A stretch of DNA of 64,000 nucleotides from Sinorhizobium fredii USDA 205 (GTDB taxonomy: Bacteria; Pseudomonadota; Alphaproteobacteria; Rhizobiales; Rhizobiaceae), in contig NZ_AUTC01000157.1 of NCBI RefSeq assembly GCF_001461695.1, positions 1 through 64,000 on the forward strand, written 5' to 3'. The notes under the pieces were generated by a model. It had not been told where the DNA came from. It did no database searches and saw nothing but the letters and a program-made list of their open reading frames with translations. Positions 44,826 through 54,069 of this stretch are shown piece after piece (positions within the stretch are counted from its first letter, which is position 1; each line of letters opens with the position of its first letter). A program made the position numbers and the translations under genes.

Positions 44826-45707
44826 ATGTCGGCCAACTGGATTTCAACACGCGCCTGGCTGCTGATGCTGCCGCTGCTCGTGGTGATGGTTTCGGTGATC
44901 GGCTGGCCGCTCGTCGACACGGTGCGGCTTTCCTTTACCGATGCGAAGCTAGTCGGCACGGCGGGAAGCTTCGTCGGCATCGACAATTATGCCAAGATGC
45001 TGACCGGTTCGAACTTCCAGCGGGCGCTCGTTACGACGACCTGGTTCGCCGTTGTCTCGGTCACTGCCGAGATGGTACTCGGCGTGTTTGCCGCCCTTCT
45101 CCTCAATCAGCAGTTCCGCGGCCGAGCGGCGCTCAGAGCCTTGATGATCCTGCCCTGGGCCTTGCCGACGGTGGTGAACGCGACGCTCTGGCGGCTGATC
45201 TACAATCCGGAGTATGGCGCGCTCAACGCGGCGCTTACCCAGCTCGGCCTGATCGACAGCTATCGCTCCTGGCTCGGCGAACCGGGCTCGGCACTTACCG
45301 CCCTCATCATCGCGGATTGCTGGAAGAATTTTCCGCTCGTGGCGCTGATTGCGCTGGCCGCGTTGCAGGCCGTTCCGCGGGACATTACGGCCGCTGCACT
45401 CGTCGACGGCGCCGGTCCGTTCAATCGGTTCCGCTTCGTCGTCATGCCCTATCTCGCCGGCCCTCTGCTTGTCGCGCTGGTGCTGCGCACCATCGAGGCG
45501 TTCAAGGTGTTCGACATCATCTGGGTGATGACGCGCGGCGGACCGGCAAACAGCACGCGCACGCTGTCGATCCTCGTCTATCAGGAAGCCTTCTCGTTCC
45601 AGAGGGCCGGTTCCGGGGCGTCGCTGGCGCTGATCGTTACCCTGCTCGTCACCGTTCTCGCCGTTGCCTATGCCGCGCTGCTTCGCAGGGCCGCAGGAGC
45701 TTCGTGA
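44826..45707 (+). CDS. Sugar ABC transporter permease (MalF/UgpA type)
   Basis: This is a 293-residue inner-membrane permease with six TM segments. It has the cytoplasmic EAA loop pattern ALVDGAGPFNRFRFVVMPYL. It starts MSANWISTRAWLLMLPLL and ATG 44826 follows AAGGTTCACC. It pairs with the next permease, whose start overlaps its stop (TGATG). Together they form the membrane channel of the family 1 sugar importer. Confidence 0.93.
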   Translation: MSANWISTRAWLLMLPLLVVMVSVIGWPLVDTVRLSFTDAKLVGTAGSFVGIDNYAKMLTGSNFQRALVTTTWFAVVSVTAEMVLGVFAALLLNQQFRGRAALRALMILPWALPTVVNATLWRLIYNPEYGALNAALTQLGLIDSYRSWLGEPGSALTALIIADCWKNFPLVALIALAALQAVPRDITAAALVDGAGPFNRFRFVVMPYLAGPLLVALVLRTIEAFKVFDIIWVMTRGGPANSTRTLSILVYQEAFSFQRAGSGASLALIVTLLVTVLAVAYAALLRRAAGAS

Positions 45708-46552
45708 TGGAACGCCAGAACCCGCTCTTCACTGCCTTCGTCTATGCGAGCGCCCTGCTTCTCACGGCTGTGATCCTGGCGCCGATCGTCTGGCTGTTCA
45801 TCATGAGCATTTCGCCGGCCGCCGATCTGAGCGCCAAGCCGCTCAACTGGTGGCCGAGCGAGATCGACCTCTCCCGTTATCGCACGCTGCTTTCAGCCGT
45901 CGAAAACAGCGCCGGCGCCGCCTTCATCGCCTCGCTCGTCAACAGCCTTCAGGTCGCCGGCATGGCAACGCTCGCTGCAATCGCGGTCGCCGTCCCGGCC
46001 GCCTGGGCGGTGTCGCGCACGCCCGCCGTCTCCTGGTCGCTCTATGCGGTGATCGCCACCTACATGCTGCCGCCGGTGGCACTCGCCGTGCCGCTCTATA
46101 TGGGCCTCGCCTATTTCGGCCTGCTCAACTCGGTGTTCGGGCTGGCGCTCGTCTACCTGACCATTCTCGCACCCTTCACCACCTGGCTCCTCAAATCCGG
46201 CTTCGATGCCATCCCGAGGGAGATCGAGAGCGCCGCAATGATCGACGGCGCGCGGCTCGATCAGATCCTCAGGCTGCTGACGCTGCCGCTCGCCGCCCCC
46301 GTCATGGCGACCTCGGCGCTCTTCGCCTTCCTGCTTGCCTGGGATGAGTTCTTCTACGCGCTGCTCTTCACCTCCGACCTGCGCGCCAAAACCTTGACCG
46401 TCGCCATTGCCGATCTGGCCGGCGGCCGTGTTTCCGACTACGGGCTGATCGCAACCGCCGGGGTGCTCGCCGCCCTGCCCCCGGTGCTGATCGGCCTCGT
46501 CATGCAACGCGCCCTGATTTCCGGGCTCACCAGCGGCGGTGTAAAGGGATGA
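45707..46552 (+). CDS. Sugar ABC transporter permease (MalG/UgpE type)
   Basis: This is a 281-residue inner-membrane permease with six TM segments and the EAA loop AMIDGARLDQILRLLTLPLA. The periplasmic opening after TM1 has the MalG-like SISPAADLSAKPLNWWPSEI. It overlaps the first permease by one base and the SIS gene by four (ATGA), so three genes are translationally coupled. A long in-frame extension upstream across the first permease gene is a frame artefact and is rejected. Confidence 0.93.
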   Translation: MERQNPLFTAFVYASALLLTAVILAPIVWLFIMSISPAADLSAKPLNWWPSEIDLSRYRTLLSAVENSAGAAFIASLVNSLQVAGMATLAAIAVAVPAAWAVSRTPAVSWSLYAVIATYMLPPVALAVPLYMGLAYFGLLNSVFGLALVYLTILAPFTTWLLKSGFDAIPREIESAAMIDGARLDQILRLLTLPLAAPVMATSALFAFLLAWDEFFYALLFTSDLRAKTLTVAIADLAGGRVSDYGLIATAGVLAALPPVLIGLVMQRALISGLTSGGVKG

Positions 46553-47574
46553 TCATGCGTAGCTCGAAGCAACGTCCAGACGGGCTCGTCGCAATCGATC
46601 GCGAGATGGCCCGCCAGCACGCCGATGCCCTTGCTTCCTATGAGGGAGCGTCGGCGCTTGCGCCACGGATCGCCGCGTCGCTGCAGTCCACCGGCCGGCT
46701 TCTGCTCTTGGGCATGGGCGGCTCGCATGCGGTCGGCCGTGCCGTCGAGCCGCTCTATCGCGCCCCTGGCATCGACGCCGTCGCCCTGCCGCTTTCCGAA
46801 CAGCTCGGCCAGCCCTTGGCCATTGATGGCAGGACCATTCTGATCACCTCGCAATCCGGCGAAAGCGCCGAGGTGCGGCGCTGGTTCGAGGAAACGAATG
46901 GCGGCACGGCGGAAACATTCGGCCTGACGCTCGAGGCGAACTCCTTTCTTGCGAAAGCGGTGCCTTCGCTTGTCGGCGCGGGCGGCAGCGAACAGGCTTT
47001 CGCGGCCACCCGAAGCCTGACAATCAGCTTTGCATTGCATTTCGCAATCCTTTCCGCCCTTGGTGACGACCCGGCGGAATCACTAGCTGCCATCAAGGCA
47101 CCCGAAGCGCCCGATATCGAAGCCGCGCTGGAAAGGCTCGCCGACGTTCGCGCCGTCGTTACCTCCGGCCGCCGGCTGCAGGGCCTCGCCGAGGCCATCG
47201 CACTCGGCCTCGCCGAACTGTCGCGCCTGCCCTGCTTCTCGCTTGAAGGCGGGCAGCTGCGGCACGGGCCGATGGAGATGCTGGGGCCCTCGGTCGGCGT
47301 CATCCTCTTCCGCGCCGCCGACCCGACCGCCGGGCTCGTTGCCGCAATGGCTGTTTCCGCGGCCCAAGCCGGTTCGCCGGTCGTCGTCTTCGATGCATCG
47401 GGCGAACCGCCGATCGCAGGCGTGACGACAATTCCATTCAAGCCGTCGGCTGGCATGGCGGCGATCTTCGCCATGCTGCCGGTGGCGCAAGCCCTCATGA
47501 TCGCCTTTGCCGACGCCCGCGTCGAAAATGCGGGCACGCCGCTGCGATCCACCAAAGTCACTCGAAGCGAGTAA
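46549..47574 (+). CDS. SIS-domain aminosugar isomerase/deaminase-like protein
   Basis: This is a 341-residue protein with two SIS domains, like the isomerase half of GlmS or AgaS/FrlB deglycases, without any glutaminase domain. Motifs include LLLLGMGGSHAVGRAVEPLY, ILITSQSGESAEVRRWFEET, and the C-terminal LEGGQLRHGPMEMLGPS. Such proteins deaminate or isomerise amino-sugar or Amadori phosphates. It overlaps the permease gene by four bases and is followed 4 bp later by the PfkB kinase, so both work on the imported substrate. Candidate routes: glucosamine kinase plus deaminase, or fructosyl-amino acid kinase plus deglycase. Confidence 0.87.
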   Translation: MIMRSSKQRPDGLVAIDREMARQHADALASYEGASALAPRIAASLQSTGRLLLLGMGGSHAVGRAVEPLYRAPGIDAVALPLSEQLGQPLAIDGRTILITSQSGESAEVRRWFEETNGGTAETFGLTLEANSFLAKAVPSLVGAGGSEQAFAATRSLTISFALHFAILSALGDDPAESLAAIKAPEAPDIEAALERLADVRAVVTSGRRLQGLAEAIALGLAELSRLPCFSLEGGQLRHGPMEMLGPSVGVILFRAADPTAGLVAAMAVSAAQAGSPVVVFDASGEPPIAGVTTIPFKPSAGMAAIFAMLPVAQALMIAFADARVENAGTPLRSTKVTRSE

Positions 47575-47578
47575 AGAA

Positions 47579-48514
47579 ATGCGTCCGCTGGCAGTCATCG
47601 GCAACGTCAATATTGATCTCATCCTCGGCCCGGCCGAACCCTGGCCGAAGGCGGGCACGGAAATCATCGTCGATCATGACGAGCTGAGGGTCGGCGGCTG
47701 CGCCGGCAACAGCGCGCTTGCCTGGGAGTCGCTTGGCGTCGGCTACGAGATCGCTGCCAATGTCGGCAACGACCAGTTCGGCACCTGGCTGAAGGAGGCG
47801 TTCGGCGCGCGGTCGCGCCACTGGCCGGTCGAAGCCGTCGGCTCGACGCTCTCCGTCGGCATCACCCATCCGGATGGCGAGCGCACCTTCTTCACCACGC
47901 GCGGTCACCTGCCGCTCTTCAGCTTCGAAGAGGTACGCGCGATGCTCGACGGAAGCCGCCTTCGCGGCGGGCTCGCCCTGCTTTCCGGAGCGTTCCTGAC
48001 CGATGCGCTGACCCTTGCCTATGACCAGCTCTTCGATTGGGCGGACGTGCACGATATCGCCGTTGCACTCGATACCGGCTGGCCACTCGAAGGCTGGACG
48101 GAGGCCAACAAGCAAAAGACCATCCGCTGGCTGAAGCGCTGCCATTGTGCGCTCTTCAATGAAGTGGAAACCACCACTCTGACCAGCCAATTCGACCCGC
48201 TCTTAGCGGCGCGGAGCCTCAAGGCCGAGATGCCCGCCGACGCGATCATGGTCGTCAAGCGCGGTCCCGACGGGGCGCTCGCTATCGGCGGCGACGGTCG
48301 GGAATACTCTGTCGCCGCGCCGCGCGTCGCGGTCGTCGATACGATCGGCGCCGGCGACGTCTTCAATGCCGGCTTCCTGGCGGCGCTCGCCGCCGAGATG
48401 CCGCTGGAGGCCTGCCTTCGAACCGGCGTGACTGTCGCCTCCGAAGCGATCTCCACCCTGCCGCGCAGCTACGGCGAGCCACTTTCCGCCCTTGTTCAAG
48501 AGACCCGTCAATGA
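47579..48514 (+). CDS. PfkB-family sugar kinase
   Basis: This is a 311-residue ribokinase-like kinase. It has the N-terminal VIGNVNIDLILGP, the GG switch region VGGCAGNSALAWESLG and the catalytic-base motif DTIGAGDVFNAGFLAAL near residue 255. The family phosphorylates sugars, nucleosides or Amadori products. It lies between the SIS protein and the transporter ATPase, four bases after the SIS stop. ATG 47579 begins directly with the conserved fold; an upstream in-frame start overlaps the SIS gene. The substrate is unknown, and the context favours an amino-sugar or fructosyl-amine. Confidence 0.9.
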   Translation: MRPLAVIGNVNIDLILGPAEPWPKAGTEIIVDHDELRVGGCAGNSALAWESLGVGYEIAANVGNDQFGTWLKEAFGARSRHWPVEAVGSTLSVGITHPDGERTFFTTRGHLPLFSFEEVRAMLDGSRLRGGLALLSGAFLTDALTLAYDQLFDWADVHDIAVALDTGWPLEGWTEANKQKTIRWLKRCHCALFNEVETTTLTSQFDPLLAARSLKAEMPADAIMVVKRGPDGALAIGGDGREYSVAAPRVAVVDTIGAGDVFNAGFLAALAAEMPLEACLRTGVTVASEAISTLPRSYGEPLSALVQETRQ

Positions 48515-49596
48515 GCGCAGTCGAAATCCGCAACATCCAGAAGCGCTACGGAGATGTGGAAACGCTGAAGGGCATCGACATCGTGCTCGAAAGCGGCGAG
48601 TTCCTGGTGCTCCTCGGGTCGTCCGGCTGTGGCAAGTCCACGCTTCTGAATATCATTGCCGGACTCGCCGAGCCGAGCGGCGGCGACATCCTGATCGGAG
48701 AGCATTCAGTCCTCGGCGCCCATCCCAAGGACCGCGACATTGCCATGGTGTTCCAGTCCTACGCGCTCTATCCGAACATGAGCGTCGCCCGCAACATCGG
48801 CTTCGGCCTCGAGATGCGCAAGGTACCGGCGGCCGAGCGGGAGAAGGCGGTGCGCGACACCGCAAAGCTGCTGCAGATCGAGAACCTGCTCGACCGCAAG
48901 CCGAGCCAGCTTTCCGGCGGCCAGCGCCAGCGGGTCGCCATCGGCCGGGCGCTGGTGCGCAATCCGCAGGTCTTCCTCTTCGACGAGCCGCTGTCGAACC
49001 TCGACGCCAAGCTCCGCATGGAGATGCGGACGGAACTGAAGCGCCTGCACCAGATGCTGAAGACGACTGTCGTCTATGTGACGCATGACCAGATCGAAGC
49101 GATGACGCTCGCCACCCGCATCGCCGTCATGCGCGACGGTCGCATCGAGCAACTCGGCACCCCGGAGGAGATCTACGACCGGCCGGCGACACTTTACGTC
49201 GCCGGCTTCGTCGGCTCGCCGCCGATGAACATCCTCGATGCCGAATTGACCGGACGCGGCTTAAGGATTGCCGGCACCGAAGAGGTGTTCCCTCTGCCCG
49301 AATCTTTAATCAGCGCCGGGGCTGCAGGGCGCCGCGTAAAAGTCGGTGTCCGGCCCGAGGCACTTCGGCTGGCCACTCCCGATGCAACGGGCATTCGCCT
49401 GACGGCCCTCGTCGAAGTCATGGAATTGACCGGCCCGGAACTGGTGACGACCGCCAGGATCGGCGAGCAGCGCATCACCGCTTGCCTGCCGCCGCGGACG
49501 TCGCTCGCGCCCGGATCGACACAGGTCTTCTCTTTCGACGAAGCCGCGCTGCACCTCTTCGATCCCGACGACGGCCGCTCGCTTCTGGCGAAATGA
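48511..49596 (+). CDS. Sugar ABC transporter ATPase (MalK/UgpC type)
   Basis: This is a 361-residue ATPase. It has Walker A GSSGCGKST near residue 38, the Q-loop FQSYALYPNMSVARNIGFGL, signature [16 protein letters not shown], Walker B VFLFDEPLSNLD and the switch His in THDQIEAM. A C-terminal TOBE/OB regulatory domain of about 120 residues follows. This is the CUT1 sugar importer type. It overlaps the PfkB gene by four bases (ATGA) and ends the operon. The ATPase converges with the IclR gene, which begins 15 bp away on the other strand. Confidence 0.95.
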   Translation: MSAVEIRNIQKRYGDVETLKGIDIVLESGEFLVLLGSSGCGKSTLLNIIAGLAEPSGGDILIGEHSVLGAHPKDRDIAMVFQSYALYPNMSVARNIGFGLEMRKVPAAEREKAVRDTAKLLQIENLLDRKPSQLSGGQRQRVAIGRALVRNPQVFLFDEPLSNLDAKLRMEMRTELKRLHQMLKTTVVYVTHDQIEAMTLATRIAVMRDGRIEQLGTPEEIYDRPATLYVAGFVGSPPMNILDAELTGRGLRIAGTEEVFPLPESLISAGAAGRRVKVGVRPEALRLATPDATGIRLTALVEVMELTGPELVTTARIGEQRITACLPPRTSLAPGSTQVFSFDEAALHLFDPDDGRSLLAK

Positions 49597-49611
49597 TCGC
49601 CCAGGCGTCCC

Positions 49612-50424
49612 TCAGCGGGCCGTGGCGGCCCGCACCGATGGCGTCCGATCGTGGCGATAACCAAGCTTCTCCGACAATTCGCCCGCCGCATCGACCAACA
49701 CCCGAAGATAGGCATCGCGGTTGCGCAGACCGTCCTCCTTCGGCGCGACCAAGCAGAGGGTGGCAATGCAGATTTCTTCCGCGTCGTAGACCGGCACGGC
49801 GAAGCAGTGGGTAAAGCTGTCGACAATGCTGTTGAAGGTGAAAAAGCCGTCCTTCTTGGCCTCGCGCACCTGAGAGATGAACTCGGCCGGATCGAGGCGC
49901 TTGCCGCTCGGCAGCACGAAATCCTCTTCCGGGATGAAGGCCAGGATCTCCGCGTCGCTCATGTGGTCAACGAGAAGGCGGCCGGAGGCGGTCCACGGAA
50001 TGGCGACCGGATCACCGATATTGGTGGAAATGCGGAACGGGCGGTTGCCCTCGTTCATCAGGACGACGGCGTATTTGTTGCCCTCGAGCTGGCACATCTG
50101 CGCCGTTTCGCGCGTCTCCTCGGCGACCCTTGCGAGCAGATGCTCGCTCTCGCGCATCAGGTCGAACTGCTCCGCATAGGCCGCGCCGAGGAAATAGAGC
50201 TTGCGGCCGAGGAAGACGCGACCGTCGTCGCCCCGATATTCGATGACGCCCTGGCGGAGAAGCAGGTTGACGAGTTCATAGACCGACGAGCGCGGTGCGC
50301 CGATCCCCTGCGCGATTTCGTTCGGACGCAGGGGCTGACGCTGCAGGCGCAGAAAATCGAGGATCTCGAACGCCCGGTCGAGACCTCGTGCCCTGCGATT
50401 GATCGTGTCTTCCGCCTCCGCCAT
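49612..50424 (-). CDS. IclR-family transcriptional regulator
   Basis: This is a 270-residue IclR regulator. The winged HTH is at residues 15-75 (AFEILDFLRLQRQPLRPNEI and GAPRSSVYELVNLLLRQGVI). The effector-binding GAF-like domain has IPWTASGRLLVDHMSD and SFTHCFAVPVYDAEE. It is the last gene after RidA and the amino-acid ABC genes on the - strand, 51 bp from ridA, so it is probably their regulator, and perhaps also of the divergent PLP enzyme at 54070. The effector is unknown. Confidence 0.92.
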   Translation of the reverse strand: MAEAEDTINRRARGLDRAFEILDFLRLQRQPLRPNEIAQGIGAPRSSVYELVNLLLRQGVIEYRGDDGRVFLGRKLYFLGAAYAEQFDLMRESEHLLARVAEETRETAQMCQLEGNKYAVVLMNEGNRPFRISTNIGDPVAIPWTASGRLLVDHMSDAEILAFIPEEDFVLPSGKRLDPAEFISQVREAKKDGFFTFNSIVDSFTHCFAVPVYDAEEICIATLCLVAPKEDGLRNRDAYLRVLVDAAGELSEKLGYRHDRTPSVRAATAR

Positions 50425-50475
50425 CGCGCCCTCGATTGTGTTGGTCGGGCGCGCTCGAGGCGCACCCGGTTCACC

Positions 50476-50859
50476 TCATTTAGCCTTGTAGGCGACGCAG
50501 TCAACTTCCACCTTGCAGTCGACCATCATGCGCGATTGCACGCAGGCGCGCGCCGGCGGGTTCTTGCCGAAATATTCCGCATAGACGCCGTTGAACGTCC
50601 AGAAGTCGCGCGGATCGTCGAGCCAGACGCCGACCCTGACAATGTCTTCGACGCCGTAGCCGGCCTCATCCAGGATGGCGATCATGTTCTCGATCGCCTT
50701 GCGGCTCTCGACGACGATGCCGCCGCCGACGATCTCGCCCTTCTCCATGGCGACCTGTCCGGAGACATAGAGCCAGCCATTCGCCTCGACGGCGCGCGCA
50801 AAGGGCAAGGGCTGCTTGCCTGCACCGGTTTCGCCCGTTCCATAACGCTTGATCGTCAC
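50476..50859 (-). CDS. RidA-family enamine/imine deaminase
   Basis: This is a 127-residue protein of the YjgF/YER057c/UK114 family. It has GWLYVSGQVAMEKGEI in the first half and PPARACVQS with the conserved Arg (R104) that binds the substrate carboxylate. RidA proteins hydrolyse 2-aminoacrylate and related enamines released by PLP enzymes. The start is the GTG at 50859, with GGAGTGAC upstream. It sits between the amino-acid ABC transporter genes and the IclR gene, and a D-serine dehydratase-like PLP enzyme is close by, so quenching enamines from the imported amino acid is a plausible role. Confidence 0.9.
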   Translation of the reverse strand: MTIKRYGTGETGAGKQPLPFARAVEANGWLYVSGQVAMEKGEIVGGGIVVESRKAIENMIAILDEAGYGVEDIVRVGVWLDDPRDFWTFNGVYAEYFGKNPPARACVQSRMMVDCKVEVDCVAYKAK

Positions 50860-50893
50860 ACGTCACTCCACTTCTTTCTTGCACACTTGTTGA

Positions 50894-51661
50894 TCAGTTG
50901 AACGCCGAGGTTTTCAGAAATTCGGCCAGCCGTTCGGTCTTCGGCTTCAGGAACATCTCGCGCGGATTGCCCTCCTCGCCGATCCGCCCCTGGTTCATGA
51001 AGATCACCCGCGACGAGACCTCGTAGGCAAAGCGCATCTCGTGGGTGACGATGAGCATGCTCATGCCGTCCTCGGCGAGCGCCTTGATCACCTGTAGGAC
51101 CTCGTTGACGAGTTCCGGGTCGAGCGCCGAGGTTACCTCGTCGAAGAGCATCAGCTTCGGGTTCATGGCGATGGCGCGGGCGATCGCGACGCGCTGCTGC
51201 TGGCCGCCGGAAAGCTGCCCGGGATAATGGTCTTTGCGGGAAAGCAGACCGACGCGGTCGAGCCATTTCTCCGCCAGCGCCCTTGCCTCGTCGCGGCTCA
51301 TCTTCTTCACCTTGACGAGGCCCAGCATGACGTTGGCGGCAGCGGTCATGTGCGGGAAGAGGTTGAACTGCTGGAAGGCCATGCCGGTCAGCGCCCGCTG
51401 GCGGGCGATCTCCCGCTCCGGCTTGCGGCGGCGCACCCCGTCGGCCGTCTCGTAGCCGATCTCCTGCCCGTCGATCGCGATGGTGCCGCCCTGGAACTCC
51501 TCCAGCATGTTGATGCAGCGAAGCATCGTCGTTTTGCCGGAGCCGCTGGAGCCGATGATGCTGATCACCTCGCCTTGGCGCATCGAGCAGTCGACGCCCT
51601 TCAGCACCTCGACCGTGCCGTAGCGCTTGTGGAGATCGCGGATTTCAAGAAGACTGGTCAT
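50894..51661 (-). CDS. Polar amino-acid ABC transporter ATPase
   Basis: This is a 255-residue ATPase of the GlnQ/HisP type. It has Walker [21 protein letters not shown], the Q-loop [16 protein letters not shown], signature [16 protein letters not shown], Walker [17 protein letters not shown] and the switch His in [12 protein letters not shown] 51661 is chosen because GAGGA lies just upstream; an in-frame GTG four codons earlier has no ribosome site. It lies in a five-gene run SBP-permease-permease-ATPase-RidA, 34 bp before ridA. It energises uptake of a polar amino acid. Confidence 0.95.
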   Translation of the reverse strand: MTSLLEIRDLHKRYGTVEVLKGVDCSMRQGEVISIIGSSGSGKTTMLRCINMLEEFQGGTIAIDGQEIGYETADGVRRRKPEREIARQRALTGMAFQQFNLFPHMTAAANVMLGLVKVKKMSRDEARALAEKWLDRVGLLSRKDHYPGQLSGGQQQRVAIARAIAMNPKLMLFDEVTSALDPELVNEVLQVIKALAEDGMSMLIVTHEMRFAYEVSSRVIFMNQGRIGEEGNPREMFLKPKTERLAEFLKTSAFN

Positions 51662-51669
51662 CGGATTCC

Positions 51670-52329
51670 TCACGACGGGACGGCGGTCTTGCGCTCGACG
51701 TAGCGGCCGAAGCGCTCGATGCCGTAATTAATGACGAAATAGAGGAAGCCCGCGAAGAAATAGAATTCGAGGCTCATGAAGGTGCGGGAGATCACCTCCT
51801 GCGTCCGCAGGAGCAGTTCGCCGACGCCGATGATCGACAGCAGCGTCGATGCCTTGACCATCTCCGCCGCCGTATTGACCCAGGCCGGCAGCGCCTGGCG
51901 CAGCGCCTGCGGCCCCAGCACATAGGCGAAGGTTTGCGGGAAGGTGAGCCCGATCGCCTTCGCCGCCTCGGTCTGGCCCTTGGGGATCGACTGCAGCGCA
52001 CCGCGCACCAGTTCGCCGACATGCGAGCTGCAGAAGACGGCGAGCGCCAGCACGCCGGCCTGGAACGGCCCGAGATCGATGCCTACGGTGCTGAGCACAT
52101 AGTAGCTCGCGAGAACCAGGACGAGCACCGGCGTGCCGCGAATGAAATCCGTATAGCCGCGCACCAGCCACTTTACCGGTCTGTAGCCGTAGGTGAGCGC
52201 CAAGCCTACGAAAACGCCCAGAACCGTGCCGACAACGATCGAGAGGAGCGAGATGGAGACCGACACGCCGAGCCCCTTGAGGAGCGGGACGCGGGCGACC
52301 CAGAGCTGATCGATGAAGCCGAAATCCAT
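51670..52329 (-). CDS. Polar amino-acid ABC transporter permease
   Basis: This is a 219-residue HisM/GlnP-type permease with about five TM segments. The family motif region [20 protein letters not shown] and the loop [20 protein letters not shown] are present. ATG 52329 is chosen because GAGGTGA lies upstream; a GTG three codons earlier overlaps the previous gene. It starts 5 bp after the other permease gene and ends 8 bp before the ATPase start. It pairs with the permease at 52335. Confidence 0.93.
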   Translation of the reverse strand: MDFGFIDQLWVARVPLLKGLGVSVSISLLSIVVGTVLGVFVGLALTYGYRPVKWLVRGYTDFIRGTPVLVLVLASYYVLSTVGIDLGPFQAGVLALAVFCSSHVGELVRGALQSIPKGQTEAAKAIGLTFPQTFAYVLGPQALRQALPAWVNTAAEMVKASTLLSIIGVGELLLRTQEVISRTFMSLEFYFFAGFLYFVINYGIERFGRYVERKTAVPS

Positions 52330-52334
52330 GGCGA

Positions 52335-53009
52335 TCACCTCGGAACGGCGAGCCGCCGCTCGACGGCGCGCATCAGCGCAGCCAGCAGCGAACAGGTTGC
52401 TACGTAGAGGCAGCTCGCGACGATCCAGGTCTCGATGACACGGAAGGTCTCGACATTGATCTTGCGCGCCTCGAAAGTCAGCTCCGGCACGGCGATCGCG
52501 GCGGCAAGCGAGGTGTCCTTGAACAGCGAGATCATCGTGCTGCCCAGCGACGGCAGGACGTTGCGCAGCATCAGCGGGATGATGATCGAGGTGCGGATCT
52601 GCATCTCGGTAAGTCCGATCGCCAGCCCCGCCTCCCGCTGGCCCGGCGGCACGGCGATCAGGCCGCCGCGGAACACTTCGGCCAGATAGGCGCCGGAATA
52701 GATCGCCAGCGTCAGCACGAAGCTCTCGATCTTCCCGAGCCGGACGCCGAGCTCGGGAAGGGCGAAATAGCTAAAGAGGACAAGCACGAGGATCGGCGTG
52801 TTGCGGATGATCGTCACGTAGAGACCGGCCGGTTTTCGCAGCAGGACGCTCTTGGAAACGAGGCCGAAGGCGGTGATCAGTCCGATGACGCAACCGGCGA
52901 GGATCGCCACGACCGCGAGACCAAGGCTGAGCGCCAGCCCCTGGAGAAGCAAGTCGAACGAGCGCCAGACAGCCGCGAAGTTCAATGAATAGGTCATGGG
53001 CGAAGCCAT
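52335..53009 (-). CDS. Polar amino-acid ABC transporter permease
   Basis: This is a 224-residue HisQ/GlnP-type permease with about five TM segments. It has the loop LYVTIIRNTPILVLVLFSYF and the family motif GGLIAVPPGQREAGLAIGLT. Start ATG 53009 is taken; a second ATG four codons later is an alternative, and neither has a strong ribosome site. It lies between the binding-protein gene (54 bp) and the second permease (5 bp). Confidence 0.92.
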   Translation of the reverse strand: MASPMTYSLNFAAVWRSFDLLLQGLALSLGLAVVAILAGCVIGLITAFGLVSKSVLLRKPAGLYVTIIRNTPILVLVLFSYFALPELGVRLGKIESFVLTLAIYSGAYLAEVFRGGLIAVPPGQREAGLAIGLTEMQIRTSIIIPLMLRNVLPSLGSTMISLFKDTSLAAAIAVPELTFEARKINVETFRVIETWIVASCLYVATCSLLAALMRAVERRLAVPR

Positions 53010-53063
53010 TCCAAGCTATGCGATCGGCAGCCCCGCCTAGGCGGAGCCGCCGATGACAAAGGC

Positions 53064-53906
53064 TCACTTGTACTCGACCGGGAAACCGATCTGCGGCGGG
53101 GCCAGGTCCTTGCCGAACCAGGTCTTGAACGACTTGGCGTAGAAGTCGAACTCGACCCCGGTCATGGCTTCGTGCAGTGCCGTGTTGACGAAGTTCAGCC
53201 AGTCCTGATCGCCGCGCTTGACGCCGCAGGCATAGGTCTGCGGATGCCAGCCGTAGCCGGCATCCTTGTAGCGGCCCGGGTTCTGGATCATGTACCAGGC
53301 GAGCGACGACTGGTCGGTCGCTGCCGCATCGGCGCGGCCGGATTCGAGCGCCTGGTAGATGAGGTCGACGGATTCATACTGGTCGACTGTCGCTTCCGGC
53401 AGGGCCGCGTGGACCATGTCCTCCGCATAGACGTTCTGCAGCACCGATATGGTCACCGACGAGCCGGCGGCCTTCAGCGCGGCGTAGTCGGCATATTTTC
53501 CGTCGGCCTTCATCATCAGCCCGACACCTTCGCGATAATAAGGAATGGTGAAGGCGATCTGCTGGGCGCGTTCGCCGCTGACGGTCATGAACTGGCAGGT
53601 GATGTCGACCTTGTCGGTGGTGATGTTCGGAATACGCGCGTCCGACGACTGGTTGACATATTCGATCTTGTCCGGGTCGCCGAACAGCGCCTTGGCAATG
53701 ATCCGACCCATGTCGACGTCGAAGCCCTGCAGCTTGTCCTCGGCGCTCTTGAAGTGCCACGGCGCATTGGTGCTGCCGGTGCCGAGGATGAGGCGGCCGC
53801 GCGCCAGAACCTCATCGAGTTTACTGGAAGGCTGCTGCGCATGCGCCGGCAGGGCGGCGAGCGCCGCGACTGCGAGGCTCGCAGCGATGGCGATTGTCTT
53901 GATCAT
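53064..53906 (-). CDS. Polar amino-acid ABC transporter substrate-binding protein
   Basis: This is a 280-residue family 3 periplasmic binding protein. A signal peptide (IAIAASLAVAALAALPAHA) ends near residue 23. The fold has DEVLARGRLILGTGSTNAPW, then GFDVDMGRIIAKALFG and the Asp/Arg-containing DARIPNITTDKVDITC. ATG 53906 follows GGGGAGATC. It heads the - strand operon and is divergent from the PLP-enzyme gene at 54070. The ligand is unknown; the neighbouring PLP enzyme and RidA suggest a D- or beta-hydroxy amino acid. Confidence 0.93.
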   Translation of the reverse strand: MIKTIAIAASLAVAALAALPAHAQQPSSKLDEVLARGRLILGTGSTNAPWHFKSAEDKLQGFDVDMGRIIAKALFGDPDKIEYVNQSSDARIPNITTDKVDITCQFMTVSGERAQQIAFTIPYYREGVGLMMKADGKYADYAALKAAGSSVTISVLQNVYAEDMVHAALPEATVDQYESVDLIYQALESGRADAAATDQSSLAWYMIQNPGRYKDAGYGWHPQTYACGVKRGDQDWLNFVNTALHEAMTGVEFDFYAKSFKTWFGKDLAPPQIGFPVEYK

Positions 53907-54069
53907 CGGAGATCTCCCCATTTTCGTTCCCGGTGAATTGTTGTGTCCGTTATATTGGACATGCGTCCTCAATACCGGATTGACCTATCAAATGCCTCGG
54001 GGCATAACTTGTCAAGCGGCATCGGCGAGATTCGCCATCCGTGACTTCGCGTGGGAGGAACCAAGCCCG

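Noticed and set aside
43514-44986. 490-codon - strand frame opposite the sugar-binding protein gene
   Set aside because: Shadow of a certain gene; composition is unlike a protein and no motif is present.
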